Source of the DNA: Alkalihalobacillus alcalophilus ATCC 27647 = CGMCC 1.3604
GTDB lineage: Bacteria; Bacillota; Bacilli; Bacillales; Bacillaceae_D
Length of the DNA: 64,000 nt
Assembly (NCBI RefSeq): GCF_000292245.2
Contig: NZ_ALPT02000014.1
Coordinates: 3,215-67,214 of the forward strand
Direction of reading: 5' to 3'
This document shows, in pieces, positions 9,079 through 17,329 of the stretch. A model generated the notes under the pieces. It was not told the origin of the DNA. It was given only the letters and a program-made list of their open reading frames with translations, and did no database searches. The translations under genes were made by a program, and so were the position numbers. The stretch's first letter is position 1. The number at the start of each line of letters is the position of its first letter.

Positions 9079-9109
9079 CAAGGGCAGATTTATTCACCCT
9101 TGTTTTTTT
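9079..9109 (+). terminator. Terminator of the second alsT
   Basis: CAAGGG (9079-9084) pairs with CCCTTG (9097-9102), followed by seven T. Confidence 0.75.
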
Positions 9110-9511
9110 GTAAATGTAAGCGTCAAATAAGGAGCTGTCCCAAAGGTTATGAAAATGACCTTTGAGGGTTCAGCCCCTTTTTGAATATATAAAAGTGAGA
9201 GGGAAGACACCGCTCCCGAGATGGGAGGCACGTTTTCCGCAGGCGGGCGTCCTGTCTATCACCCTAAAATGATGACGAAGATTGTCCTATTTGGCTACAC
9301 CCAAAAATGGTTTTCCTGTCGAGAGATCCCAAATATGAAAAGAAAAACCGCAAGTTTAACCAAAATAACGAACGAAACACAAAGATAAAAAAGGGTGCTG
9401 ACTACTTGATTATGTAAAACACTCCTCATCTATTTCACCACTTTCCATACAAAAATCAGAAAAGCGGTCCAAGTTTAATTGACCTGAACCGTTTTTAATA
9501 CTTTAATTAAT
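9110..9511. repeat. Intergenic region with a partial dispersed repeat
   Basis: 402 bp. 9129-9180 contains GGAGCTGTCCCAAAGGT and a small AAAGGT/ACCTTT hairpin followed by a pyrimidine-rich end, and 9200-9260 is an unusually G+C-rich stretch (CGCAGGCGGGCGTCCTG) that resembles the inner parts of the repeats at 11770-12061 and 24350-24495. It looks like a decayed third member. No gene is supported here. Confidence 0.45.
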
Positions 9512-10252
9512 TTAATTCTTTGACTGACTCAAAAAGCGTTTATAACCAGCCAACGCCACTGTCATCCCAATGATTGTATAAATAAATATCAACAGAAAGG
9601 TCATTCCTAAGCTCACTGAACTTGGCCCAACCGTAACCGCTGAGATCAACGACTGATGCGTCCAATATTGTGGGAGGAACTTTCCTACTGTTTGAACCGC
9701 TTCAGGTAGAATCTCAAACGGCATCCATAGACCACCAAGAATCGCTGCTGCAAATGCAATAATTTGCGTAATCACTAAACCCGTGTTTTCTGTTTTTGAA
9801 AAAACAGAAATGCCAATTCCCCACGAAGTCACCATAAAAGCGAGACAAAGAGCAATCAAAAAATATAGGAATGGCTGTGCAATCGTTAAACCGTATATAA
9901 AGATTCCTATAAGAGATAAGACAACCACTTGCAAAAAGACGATGACCACAAAAGGAAGCAACTTCCCTACAAAGTAACCTGGGACTGATAACGGTGTACT
10001 TGCAAGCCTTGCCACTAAGCCCTTTTCACGATCTTTTACAAAACTAATTACAATTGAAATAATGATAAAAATCGGAAAAAACACACTAAATCCCGTAATA
10101 ATTTGATTTACGACCTGTTCTCGGTCTGGTGCATTATTTCCAAAAATAAACATAAATCCAACAATAAAAATAAACGGTAAAATCAACGTCCAAAATACCA
10201 ATGACTTATCTTGGAATTGCTTTTTAGCCTCCATTTGTGCAACTGCCCACAT
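9512..10252 (-). CDS. ABC-2 type transporter permease
   Basis: 246 residues with six predicted membrane segments (about 20-40, 55-75, 95-120, 130-155, 165-185, 220-240) and the typical ABC-2 domain. It forms an exporter with the ATPase encoded 12 bp upstream. AAGGAGAGGG precedes the ATG. Substrate unknown; such two-gene systems export drugs, peptides or lipids. Last gene of the operon. Confidence 0.88.
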   Translation of the reverse strand: MWAVAQMEAKKQFQDKSLVFWTLILPFIFIVGFMFIFGNNAPDREQVVNQIITGFSVFFPIFIIISIVISFVKDREKGLVARLASTPLSVPGYFVGKLLPFVVIVFLQVVVLSLIGIFIYGLTIAQPFLYFLIALCLAFMVTSWGIGISVFSKTENTGLVITQIIAFAAAILGGLWMPFEILPEAVQTVGKFLPQYWTHQSLISAVTVGPSSVSLGMTFLLIFIYTIIGMTVALAGYKRFLSQSKN

Positions 10253-10264
10253 AAAACCCTCTCC

Positions 10265-11191
10265 TTATGCCGATTTATCTCTTAATTCTGTCCCCGTTAA
10301 TGAAAAAAAGACATCCTCTAGCCTTGGCTGCATTAATGATAATTGGTTTGGTTCTACACCTTCGATCTCACATTTTTTAGCTAAAAAAGCCAGCTTCTCT
10401 AACGGTTTCTCCGTCTTTATCACAAAGCCACCATCTTTTTGAAAGACCTCTTCGTTATCAAGGAAATCATCAGGCAGTTCTCCTTTTATAAAAACACCTG
10501 AGCCGGCATAACGAGTTAATAATTCTTCAATACTTCCTTGCTCCACAACCTTACCTCTATCAATAAAAGCAACATAATCACAAAGACCTTCGATTTCCTC
10601 CATATAATGACTTGCATAGATGATCGTTTTTCCTTCTTGTTTTAACTTTCTAATCAGCTCAAAAATATGACGACGTGACTGTGGGTCCACTCCAACCGTC
10701 GGTTCATCCATAATAACAATTTCTGGAGAATGAAGCAGGGCACACCCAATATTCAATCGCCTCTTCATTCCTCCCGAATAGGTCGTCACCTTTGATTTAG
10801 CCCGTTCCGAAAGCCCAATATCTTCAAAAATTAGCTGCTGACGTTCTTGCAACTCCTTCCCCTTTAAACCATAAACCCGACCAAAAAAGTTCATATTCGC
10901 TTGGGCCGATACGGTCTCTTCTAAACAAATATCTTGTGGTACATAACCAAGCGAGGGCTCTCCTTGATCATAAAGACTAACCTTTCCATCGAATTCTTTA
11001 AGAATCCCTGCTAAAATTTTCATCAAAGTCGATTTCCCTGCCCCATTCGGTCCTACTAACCCAAAGCAAATACCCGTTGGAATTGTTAAATCGACCTTAT
11101 CCAAAGCGACTGTTTTATCATATTTTTTACTAAGTCCACTAATTTCGATCATTCTTTCACACCCCATCTTGATTGATTTTGTGAAGTTCAT
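10265..11191 (-). CDS. ABC transporter ATP-binding protein
   Basis: 308 residues. Walker A GPNGAGKST (47-55), signature YSGGMKRR, Walker B IVIMDEP, and the H-loop in YASHYMEE; a C-terminal extension of about 80 residues follows the ATPase, as in the DrrA/CcmA group. The ATG overlaps the stop of the upstream gene as ATGA, with AAAAGGA 5 nt before it, which supports translation from this first Met rather than from Met14. Partner of the permease downstream. Confidence 0.92.
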   Translation of the reverse strand: MNFTKSIKMGCERMIEISGLSKKYDKTVALDKVDLTIPTGICFGLVGPNGAGKSTLMKILAGILKEFDGKVSLYDQGEPSLGYVPQDICLEETVSAQANMNFFGRVYGLKGKELQERQQLIFEDIGLSERAKSKVTTYSGGMKRRLNIGCALLHSPEIVIMDEPTVGVDPQSRRHIFELIRKLKQEGKTIIYASHYMEEIEGLCDYVAFIDRGKVVEQGSIEELLTRYAGSGVFIKGELPDDFLDNEEVFQKDGGFVIKTEKPLEKLAFLAKKCEIEGVEPNQLSLMQPRLEDVFFSLTGTELRDKSA

Positions 11192-11520
11192 GATAGTCCT
11201 TTTCTTTTTCCAAAATCACCAATTTGATGATTTTGAGCAAATCTTTCAATTTCCAGCTCCATTCCTTGAGGCAAAAAGCGCATCAGACGCCAGGTGAAGC
11301 CATTTTCCCTTGTAATGAATACACCACTTTCTTTTATATGAATCATTTTTATTTCTTCTGGAGTTACCGCCGCACAATAAATCTTCAAACGATAAAGTCT
11401 AATCGTGAAAGTGATGGTGCCCTTTTTGATAAGTACTTCAAAACGTAAACATAAAAGGCTTAAGCAGAGTAAACTAAGAAACCCATATAACCAAATAAAT
11501 GCAACATGTGTACTTGGCAT
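11188..11520 (-). CDS. Small membrane protein of the ABC operon, unknown function
   Basis: 110 residues. A hydrophobic N terminus (about 7-27) and then a beta-rich region (TITFTIRLYRLKIY, ESGVFITRENGFTWRL) like the bacterial PH-like domains found in small Bacillus membrane proteins. Coupled to the ATPase gene by a 4-nt overlap. It may modulate the transporter. Function unknown. Confidence 0.7.
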   Translation of the reverse strand: MPSTHVAFIWLYGFLSLLCLSLLCLRFEVLIKKGTITFTIRLYRLKIYCAAVTPEEIKMIHIKESGVFITRENGFTWRLMRFLPQGMELEIERFAQNHQIGDFGKRKGLS

Positions 11521-11521
11521 T

Positions 11522-11608
11522 TCAATAAATTTGTAAAGTAAGCATTATAAGCGAAAGCAGTAATAACGCGTACCCTGGAATAGTTCGATAATGAGCTTTG
11601 TAAATCAC
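11522..11608 (-). CDS. 28-residue single-helix membrane peptide
   Basis: GTG start (11606-11608) 7 nt after GAGGTG; 28 codons; TGA ends one base before the ATG of the next gene. The sequence (MIYKAHYRTIPGYALLLLSL followed by IMLTLQIY) is one membrane helix with a basic N terminus. Position and spacing indicate translational coupling with the 110-residue gene. Too short for homology; might be a leader or a small subunit. Confidence 0.5.
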   Translation of the reverse strand: MIYKAHYRTIPGYALLLLSLIMLTLQIY

Positions 11609-11769
11609 AACCTTTCACCTCATTTTCATTTAATATCAAAACCGCCCCACCATCTCACCTTCACTCAGTACAAATTTCCAGCAAAGCAACCCTAAAACAA
11701 TCACAATAACCATATTATATTACTTCGTCTATTTTAAACCCATTCCTTCCATTATTTTTCAAAATTAAA

Positions 11770-12061
11770 AAAGAGGCTGAGACAAAACCACTAAAAAAAG
11801 AGTTAGATGACTAGAAATGACGGTCATCTAACTTTTTTAATGGAAATTACTTATTTTATATTACAAAAGGAATGATAAGTTTTACCCTCTATCTTAGTGG
11901 ACGAAAACATGCGGAGACTCCTGAGGGATCTAGTGGCAGAGCCGAAATCCACTAGTGAAACTAGTTAGTTCGGCGCCACCCACAGGACGCGGAGCATGAT
12001 TTTCGGGAACGGTGAGTAGAACGCTTTTCAAATCAGTACAGAGTTTTGTCCCAGCCTCTTT
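11770..12061. mobile_element. MITE-like element with 19-bp terminal inverted repeats
   Basis: The ends AAAGAGGCTGAGACAAAAC (11770-11788) and GTTTTGTCCCAGCCTCTTT (12043-12061) are inverted with 18 of 19 bases matching. Inside are a perfect 11-bp hairpin with T-run (11801-11838) and a G+C-rich core (GGAGACTCCTGAG, AGGACGCGGAGCATG) shared with 24350-24495. No coding capacity. It fills the gap between two operons and may work as a terminator for both. No target duplication is evident. Confidence 0.6.
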
Positions 12062-12064
12062 CAT

Positions 12065-12757
12065 TCAATATTCTTTTATTCCCTCAAAATGATTTAAAAA
12101 GTTCATCAATATCCAAAGACTCCCTACGATAAAAATCGTAAACATACTTACTGTATCAAATAACTGTGTACAGATAACTAACCCTATTATGACAATTAAA
12201 AATATCTTTTGCATTTTCCTTAACACATAAAAAGAACTCTTATAAGCAACATACCTTAATCCCTCATCATCCAAATCTGATTGATCATTCTCATTTGCTT
12301 CATTTAATCTTTTTTTGTTGTAATAGTACATAATATAAGAAATCACTATTAATAAAGCACCCAAGTTAAAATTATAAAATAATCGCTCATGAAGTTGTTC
12401 TAATAGATTTGCCCTAAATTGACTTATAGAAGCTGCACCATACATAACAGCTAAAACAAATTGAATAATCGTAATCGTATTTATTTGAAAAAGGATCCTC
12501 TCTCCCCTTAACCCTCTTTCATCTTCATTCAATATTTCTTTTTCATTTACCTTATGATACTGTTTCCACTTTTGAAAAAAAGTAATGAACAAATACGTAT
12601 AAATAATAAGAGTAAGACCATACAAAATATCAAACGGAAATAAAATATACATTTGAAGCCCATCAATCCCGAGGTAAATCCAAGCTCCTCTTATAATTGA
12701 AGGAAGCATAGCAACTAAAATCCCCATAAAAAAATACTTTAATTTATTCTTTTTCAT
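12065..12757 (-). CDS. Five-helix membrane protein paired with an HTH regulator
   Basis: 230 residues from the ATG 6 nt after GGAGG; a longer reading begins inside the regulator frame without a ribosome binding site. Membrane segments about 8-30, 36-60, 85-110, 122-145, 175-215. It overlaps the upstream HTH gene by 14 nt. Such XRE-regulator/membrane-protein pairs are common in Firmicutes and the membrane protein may sequester or control the regulator. Function unknown. Confidence 0.75.
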   Translation of the reverse strand: MKKNKLKYFFMGILVAMLPSIIRGAWIYLGIDGLQMYILFPFDILYGLTLIIYTYLFITFFQKWKQYHKVNEKEILNEDERGLRGERILFQINTITIIQFVLAVMYGAASISQFRANLLEQLHERLFYNFNLGALLIVISYIMYYYNKKRLNEANENDQSDLDDEGLRYVAYKSSFYVLRKMQKIFLIVIIGLVICTQLFDTVSMFTIFIVGSLWILMNFLNHFEGIKEY

Positions 12758-12959
12758 CCTCATCCTCCAATCGAAAAATACTTTCGACACTTTCCTCAAA
12801 AAAGTTTGCGAGTTTTAAAGCTAAAATAACAGATGGTGCATAATCGCCTCGTTCAATTAAACTGATCGTTTGTCTGGAGGCTCCGATTTTTTTGGCTAAA
12901 TCCGTTTGATTTAAACCCTCTCTTGCTCGTAATTCCTTTAGACGATTTTTCAATTTCAA
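12744..12959 (-). CDS. XRE-family HTH regulator
   Basis: 71 residues, a single Cro/CI-type helix-turn-helix (LNQTDLAKKIGASRQTISLI at about 17-36) with the typical C-terminal helix. TTG start at 12957-12959 after AGGGTGATCATGA; the ATG nearby is in another frame. Its promoter overlaps a perfect 19-bp inverted repeat, so autoregulation is likely. Co-translated with the membrane protein downstream. Confidence 0.88.
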   Translation of the reverse strand: MKLKNRLKELRAREGLNQTDLAKKIGASRQTISLIERGDYAPSVILALKLANFFEESVESIFRLEDEDEKE

Positions 12960-12991
12960 TCATGATCACCCTTTATTTTCTAACTTTTCTA

Positions 12992-13045
12992 AATATACAT
13001 GATATTAGTCACTTTGACAAATATTATTGTCAAAGTGACTAATAT
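12992..13045 (-). promoter_or_regulatory. Promoter and 19-bp inverted-repeat operator of the HTH gene
   Basis: On the minus strand TTGTCA (13020-13015), 17 bp, then TATATT (12997-12992) form a near-consensus promoter. It is overlapped by a perfect inverted repeat: ATATTAGTCACTTTGACAA (13002-13020) and its complement (13027-13045) with a 6-bp centre. The arm contains AGTCACTTTGAC. Probable operator of the XRE protein. Confidence 0.6.
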
Positions 13046-13178
13046 AACAGCATTTAAATATCAACAGAAGTTTTCAGTTCCTAACAAATCATTCATGAAA
13101 ATGATACAAGCTTCGTATAGTTATAAAAAGAGAGCTTATCCGTCGAGAAAACATGATGATAAAAGGAGTTTTTACTAA

Positions 13179-13790
13179 ATGGAAAATTGGATTATATCTG
13201 TCATGGAACAGTTAGGATATATCGGTATTATGGTTTTAATCGCTTTGGAAAATTTATTTCCACCAATACCATCTGAGGTTATTTTAACTTTTGGTGGATT
13301 TATGACCACACAATCAGATATGACATTAATCGCTGTGATCTTCTTTGCGACAGTTGGCTCAACGCTTGGGGCGATTATCCTTTATTCAATTGGCTCCTTG
13401 TTAGGTGTGCAAAGAATGGAAAAACTTGTCGATAAGTACGGTCACATTATTCGCCTCACCAAAATTGACCTTTACCGTTCTTATGATTGGTTTGAACGAT
13501 ATGGACCATGGGCCGTTTTTCTCTGCCGCCTTCTTCCTTTAATTAGAAGCTTAATTTCTATCCCCGCGGGTATGGCAAAAATGAACCTTAGCTTGTTTAT
13601 TTTGTTGTCAGCATTTGGTTCGCTTATTTGGAATACAATCATTGTTAATATCGGAGCCCAAGTTGGAGAGTCTTGGGATTCTGTTCTCATATATATGAAC
13701 GCATACTCCAAAATTGTCTACACCGTGCTCGCCTCACTCATTGTCTTCTCTCTTATTCTCTTTATCCGAAGAAGATTTCTCATCAGATAA
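13179..13790 (+). CDS. DedA-family membrane protein
   Basis: 203 residues with the DedA/SNARE-associated domain: ENLFPPIPSEVILTFGG (about 24-40) and FLCRLLPLIRSLISIPAG (about 110-127) are the two conserved re-entrant regions. DedA proteins act in membrane lipid (undecaprenyl phosphate or phosphatidylethanolamine) translocation and proton-motive-force homeostasis. AAAAGGAGTTTTTACTAA precedes the ATG. Single gene ended by the terminator at 13834-13871. Confidence 0.92.
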   Translation: MENWIISVMEQLGYIGIMVLIALENLFPPIPSEVILTFGGFMTTQSDMTLIAVIFFATVGSTLGAIILYSIGSLLGVQRMEKLVDKYGHIIRLTKIDLYRSYDWFERYGPWAVFLCRLLPLIRSLISIPAGMAKMNLSLFILLSAFGSLIWNTIIVNIGAQVGESWDSVLIYMNAYSKIVYTVLASLIVFSLILFIRRRFLIR

Positions 13791-13833
13791 TTCATTTACG
13801 TTAAGCACTCTATAATTTATACAGTCCCGCTAC

Positions 13834-13871
13834 CTCAAAAGCCCTTCTCAATGCTTTTGAGAGCCTTTTTT
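13834..13871 (+). terminator. Terminator of the dedA gene
   Basis: CTCAAAAGC (13834-13842) pairs with GCTTTTGAG (13853-13861), followed by a T run. Confidence 0.85.
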
Positions 13872-13938
13872 GTGATGATTAATTTTATTTCGACGACCAG
13901 TTATTGGTCACTTGATTTTCGTTTTTTGATTCCCTGTT

Positions 13939-14310
13939 ATTCGTACCGTAATTTTGAATTCTACTAGTTTCATTACCTATTCTTCGTGATTCGCACGTTA
14001 ATTTCTTAATCATACTAGTTTCATTACTTATTCCTTGTTATTCGCTCCCTAATTTCTCAACTCCATTAGTTTCATTACCTATTCACGGTTATTCGCTCCC
14101 TAATTTCTAAACTCCATTAGTTTCATTACCTATTCACGGTTATTCGCTCCCTAATTTCTAAATTCCACTAGTCTCATTACTTATCCAGCCTTATTCGCTC
14201 CCTAATTTCTAAACCACACTAGCTTCATTACCTATCCTCCGTTATTCGCACTCTAATTTCTCAACCCCACTAGTCTCATTACCTATTCACCTTTATTCAC
14301 GCCATATCTC
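13939..14310 (+). repeat. 51-bp tandem repeat array A (7 units plus a partial)
   Basis: ATTCG occurs at 13939, 13989, 14040, 14091, 14142, 14193, 14244 and (as ATTCA) 14295, a 50- to 51-bp period. The unit reads approximately ATTCGCTCCCTAATTTCT, 12-14 bases variable, then CTAGTTTCATTACCTATTC. Members of the same family form arrays at 44457-44715 and 50750-50990. The array lies between dedA and the lactate permease promoter. No stop-free frame crosses it. Confidence 0.85.
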
Positions 14311-14366
14311 CTCAAAATAAAGCCTCTTCACGCAAGAGTTCACTAAGCTATTACAATATAAATATA

Positions 14367-14462
14367 TGAAAGCGATTAAATATTTAATTGAAATACAGGT
14401 TAGTAGAAGCTATAATAAAAAAAGTGTTGTATAACTGATCATCTGATCACATGATGATCAGT
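14367..14462 (+). promoter_or_regulatory. Promoter, cre-like site and operator of the lactate permease
   Basis: TTGAAA (14388-14393), 17 bp, TATAAT (14411-14416) is a strong sigma-A promoter. TGAAAGCGATTAAA (14367-14380), just upstream, matches the cre consensus at 13 of 14 positions. Downstream of the -10, ACTGATCATC (14434-14443) and GATGATCAGT (14453-14462) form a perfect 10-bp inverted repeat with a 9-bp spacer that itself contains TGATCA, which looks like a GntR/FadR-type repressor operator. Confidence 0.65.
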
Positions 14463-14490
14463 CGGATGAGCGAAAGGGGATTATTTACAT

Positions 14491-16236
14491 ATGAGTTCTG
14501 GTTTATTAGCATTACTTGCTGTCATTCCAATTATTACTGTGTTTTTCTTTTTAGTTATTTTGCGTTGGCCTGCTAAACATGCTATGCCTATAGCGTTTTT
14601 TGTAACCGGCATCATTGCATTCTTTGTTTGGGAAACACCATTCAATGTGATTGCTGCTGCCAGTATGAAAGGGCTATCCACAGCGATTGAAGTCTTATTT
14701 ATCGTTTTTGGTTCTGTGTTATTATTAAACACACTTAAACAAAGCGGTGCGATTAATACGATTCGTCAAGGATTTATTGATATTTCACCTGACCGCCGGA
14801 TTCAAGCGGTTATTATCTGTTGGTTATTCGGTTCATTTTTAGAAGGAGCTGCTGGCTGGGGTGCACCTGCTGCAATCGTTGCTCCACTACTTGTTGCCAT
14901 TGGTTTCCCTGCGCTTGCCGCTGTAATGGTTGCTCTTATTTTACAATCAACTCCTGTCTCTTATGGAGCAGTTGGAACACCGATTTTATCTGGTGTCCAA
15001 AGTGGTTTAGCAGGTGCTGAAAATGTGGCAGTTGAAGTCGCTTCATTAGGTATGACAATGGATGAATATGCTCGTATGATTGGTGGTCAAGTCGCCATTG
15101 TCCACGGAATTGTCGGAATATTAATTCCACTCTTTATGGTGACCATGTTAACTTTCTTTTTTGGAGAAAAGCGTAATTTGAGAGCTGGATTTGAGGTACT
15201 CCCATTTACACTATTTGCTGGTATCTCCTTTACAATCCCATCCATGCTCGTAGCCAATTTACTTGGACCTGAGTTCCCGTCTCTTTTAGGAGGATTAATC
15301 GGTCTTGCTATTGTCATTCCATTAGCGAAAAAAGGATTTTTAATGCCTAAATCAACTTGGAATTTTAAGAAGGAGTCTGAGTGGGATCCAGAATGGACAG
15401 GTACATTAAAAGCTGAGCCTTTGACAGCTCCTACTGTAAGCGGTTTTAAAGCTTGGTTACCTTATATTGTCATGGCTATTATCCTAGTGATAACCCGCAT
15501 TAATGCCTTACCGTTTGGGAATTGGTTAAAAACATTAGAGATTTCCTTTACAGATGTATTCGGTTCAGAAATATCATTTGCAAGTACACCATTATTCTTA
15601 CCAGGATTTATTATGGTGATCGCCTCATTATTCGCCTATGTTCTATATAGTATGAATAAAAATTCTTACGGCCGGGCTTTTAAAGAATCAAGTGGGATGA
15701 TTGCTAAGGCAGCACCTGCACTATTGTTTGCTGTTCCTATGGTTCAAGTATTCATTAATTCAGGGGCTGGCAATGAGTTAGCCAGTATGCCAATTGTTCT
15801 AGCTGAATATGTTTCCAATTTAGCAGGTGGCACATGGCCATTATTTGCTCCTGTCGTAGGGGCGTTAGGTGCATTTGTAGCTGGGAGTAATACCGTTTCA
15901 AATATGATGTTCTCTCTATTCCAATTTAGTACAGCAGATAACATCGGTTTAAACCCAGCCTTTATTGTTGCCTTACAAGCAGTCGGTGGTGCAGCAGGTA
16001 ACTTAATCTGTGTTCACAACGTTGTCTCCGCTTCAGCAACTGCCGGTATCGTCGGTAAAGAAGGTTTATTAATTAGAAGATTGTTAATTCCACTCGCTTA
16101 TTATTTAGCATTTTCTGGGGCAATCGGATATGTTTACTTTTACGGATTTGGGTTTAACATCGGAACGATTATTATTGTCTTGATTATCGCCCTTCTCATC
16201 TTCTTAGCGGTAAAAAATCGTAAAGGGAAAGAATAA
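14491..16236 (+). CDS. L-lactate permease, LctP/LldP family
   Basis: 581 residues with about 13 membrane segments across the length, in the range of the LctP family (about 550-590). The motif FGSFLEGAAGWGAPAAIVAP (about 110-129) is typical of LctP. It imports lactate (or glycolate) with protons. ATG follows AAGGGGATTATTTACAT. It stands alone with a promoter, a cre-like site and a palindromic operator that suggest repression without lactate and catabolite control. No lactate utilization genes are next to it. Confidence 0.93.
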   Translation: MSSGLLALLAVIPIITVFFFLVILRWPAKHAMPIAFFVTGIIAFFVWETPFNVIAAASMKGLSTAIEVLFIVFGSVLLLNTLKQSGAINTIRQGFIDISPDRRIQAVIICWLFGSFLEGAAGWGAPAAIVAPLLVAIGFPALAAVMVALILQSTPVSYGAVGTPILSGVQSGLAGAENVAVEVASLGMTMDEYARMIGGQVAIVHGIVGILIPLFMVTMLTFFFGEKRNLRAGFEVLPFTLFAGISFTIPSMLVANLLGPEFPSLLGGLIGLAIVIPLAKKGFLMPKSTWNFKKESEWDPEWTGTLKAEPLTAPTVSGFKAWLPYIVMAIILVITRINALPFGNWLKTLEISFTDVFGSEISFASTPLFLPGFIMVIASLFAYVLYSMNKNSYGRAFKESSGMIAKAAPALLFAVPMVQVFINSGAGNELASMPIVLAEYVSNLAGGTWPLFAPVVGALGAFVAGSNTVSNMMFSLFQFSTADNIGLNPAFIVALQAVGGAAGNLICVHNVVSASATAGIVGKEGLLIRRLLIPLAYYLAFSGAIGYVYFYGFGFNIGTIIIVLIIALLIFLAVKNRKGKE

Positions 16237-16243
16237 CAACGAA

Positions 16244-16271
16244 ACAGCCATGTTAACGTGGCTGTTTTTTG
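16244..16271 (+). terminator. Terminator of the lactate permease
   Basis: ACAGCCA (16244-16250) pairs with TGGCTGT (16259-16265), followed by seven T. Confidence 0.85.
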
Positions 16272-16363
16272 TTTCTGAGAATATAATTGACCTATTTAGG
16301 AATTTCTTTGTACTTGCTTCGTACTTCACCTTCCTGAAGTCTGAACCACCTTAACCGTGAGAG

Positions 16364-16404
16364 CCAAAAAACGTCTCAAAAGAGTAATGCTTTTTTGAGA
16401 CGTT
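16364..16404 (-). terminator. Terminator of the metNIQ operon
   Basis: A 12-bp perfect stem (16370-16381 with 16393-16404) is followed on the minus strand by a run of T. Confidence 0.85.
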
Positions 16405-16451
16405 CCATTCTTTATACACTTTCTATCTGTTTAACTTTAAATCCTCTTATC

Positions 16452-17294
16452 CTATTTCTCCATCCAACCAGGCTTCCCAAAGCCTTTAAATTTCTCGTCA
16501 ATAATTGCTTCAAACTCTTCGGATTCAATCACTTCTTTAATATCTTGAACAAATTGAGCATCTGCATCTGATGTGTTAACTGCAACGACATTACGGAATT
16601 GCTCAGGCATATCTTCTAGAATTAACGCTGCTGTTAAATCAAAATCGGCTGCCAAGGCAAAGTTTCCAGGTACGGCTGCTGCATCTTCATTTTCAACTAG
16701 GCGGGCTAATTGACCAGCTTCAACTTCTGGTAACTTGAGATTTTTTGGATTCGCTGTAATATCTTTAACAGATACACGTAATGGGTCAACATCACCATTC
16801 ACTTCAATCAATCCTGCATCCGCTAAGACACCTAATGTACGAGCTAAGTTTGTTGGATCGTTGGCGATCGCAATCGTGCTTCCATCTTCAATGTCTTCAA
16901 GTGAGTCGAATTTATTTGAATATAGACCCATTGGTGCAGTTGGTACAGCAAGTAAATTAGTTAACTCTAAGTTATTCTCTTCTGCAAATGACTCTAAATA
17001 AACTGTATGTTGGAATAAATTCGCATCCAAATCGCCATTAGCAAGAGCATTATTTGGTTGGACATAATCGGTAAACTCACGATTTTCAACTTCATATCCT
17101 TTTTCCTCTAATAATGGTTTAATTGCTTCATTCACCATGTCACTATATGGACCTGTTGTTGCCCCAAACATGATTTTTGTTTTTTCACTGTCTCCATTTT
17201 CTGTATCTCCTGTAGTTGCTTCAGAGCTTCCACAAGCTACTAAAAAGGTGATACTCCCTATAATCAATGCTGATTTTAAATATCTTTTTAACAT
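16452..17294 (-). CDS. metQ: Methionine ABC transporter substrate-binding lipoprotein
   Basis: 280 residues from the ATG at 17294, which follows GGAGAAGGGGAAGAAAACG; a GTG 7 codons upstream lies inside that ribosome binding site. Lipoprotein signal with lipobox LVAC (about 18-21). NlpA/MetQ family body (TGPYSDMVNEAIKPLLEEKG, QPNNALANGDLDANLFQH). It delivers methionine to MetNI at the outer face of the membrane. Third gene of the S-box controlled operon. Confidence 0.95.
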   Translation of the reverse strand: MLKRYLKSALIIGSITFLVACGSSEATTGDTENGDSEKTKIMFGATTGPYSDMVNEAIKPLLEEKGYEVENREFTDYVQPNNALANGDLDANLFQHTVYLESFAEENNLELTNLLAVPTAPMGLYSNKFDSLEDIEDGSTIAIANDPTNLARTLGVLADAGLIEVNGDVDPLRVSVKDITANPKNLKLPEVEAGQLARLVENEDAAAVPGNFALAADFDLTAALILEDMPEQFRNVVAVNTSDADAQFVQDIKEVIESEEFEAIIDEKFKGFGKPGWMEK

Positions 17295-17329
17295 CGTTTT
17301 CTTCCCCTTCTCCACTCTATTTTTTATAT

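Noticed and set aside
9113..9126. cre-like TGTAAGCGTCAAAT after the second alsT
   Set aside because: Three mismatches to the consensus and positioned after a terminator with no promoter.
13939..14310. CRISPR array
   Set aside because: Units are tandem with no unique spacers and degenerate repeats; no cas genes in the window.
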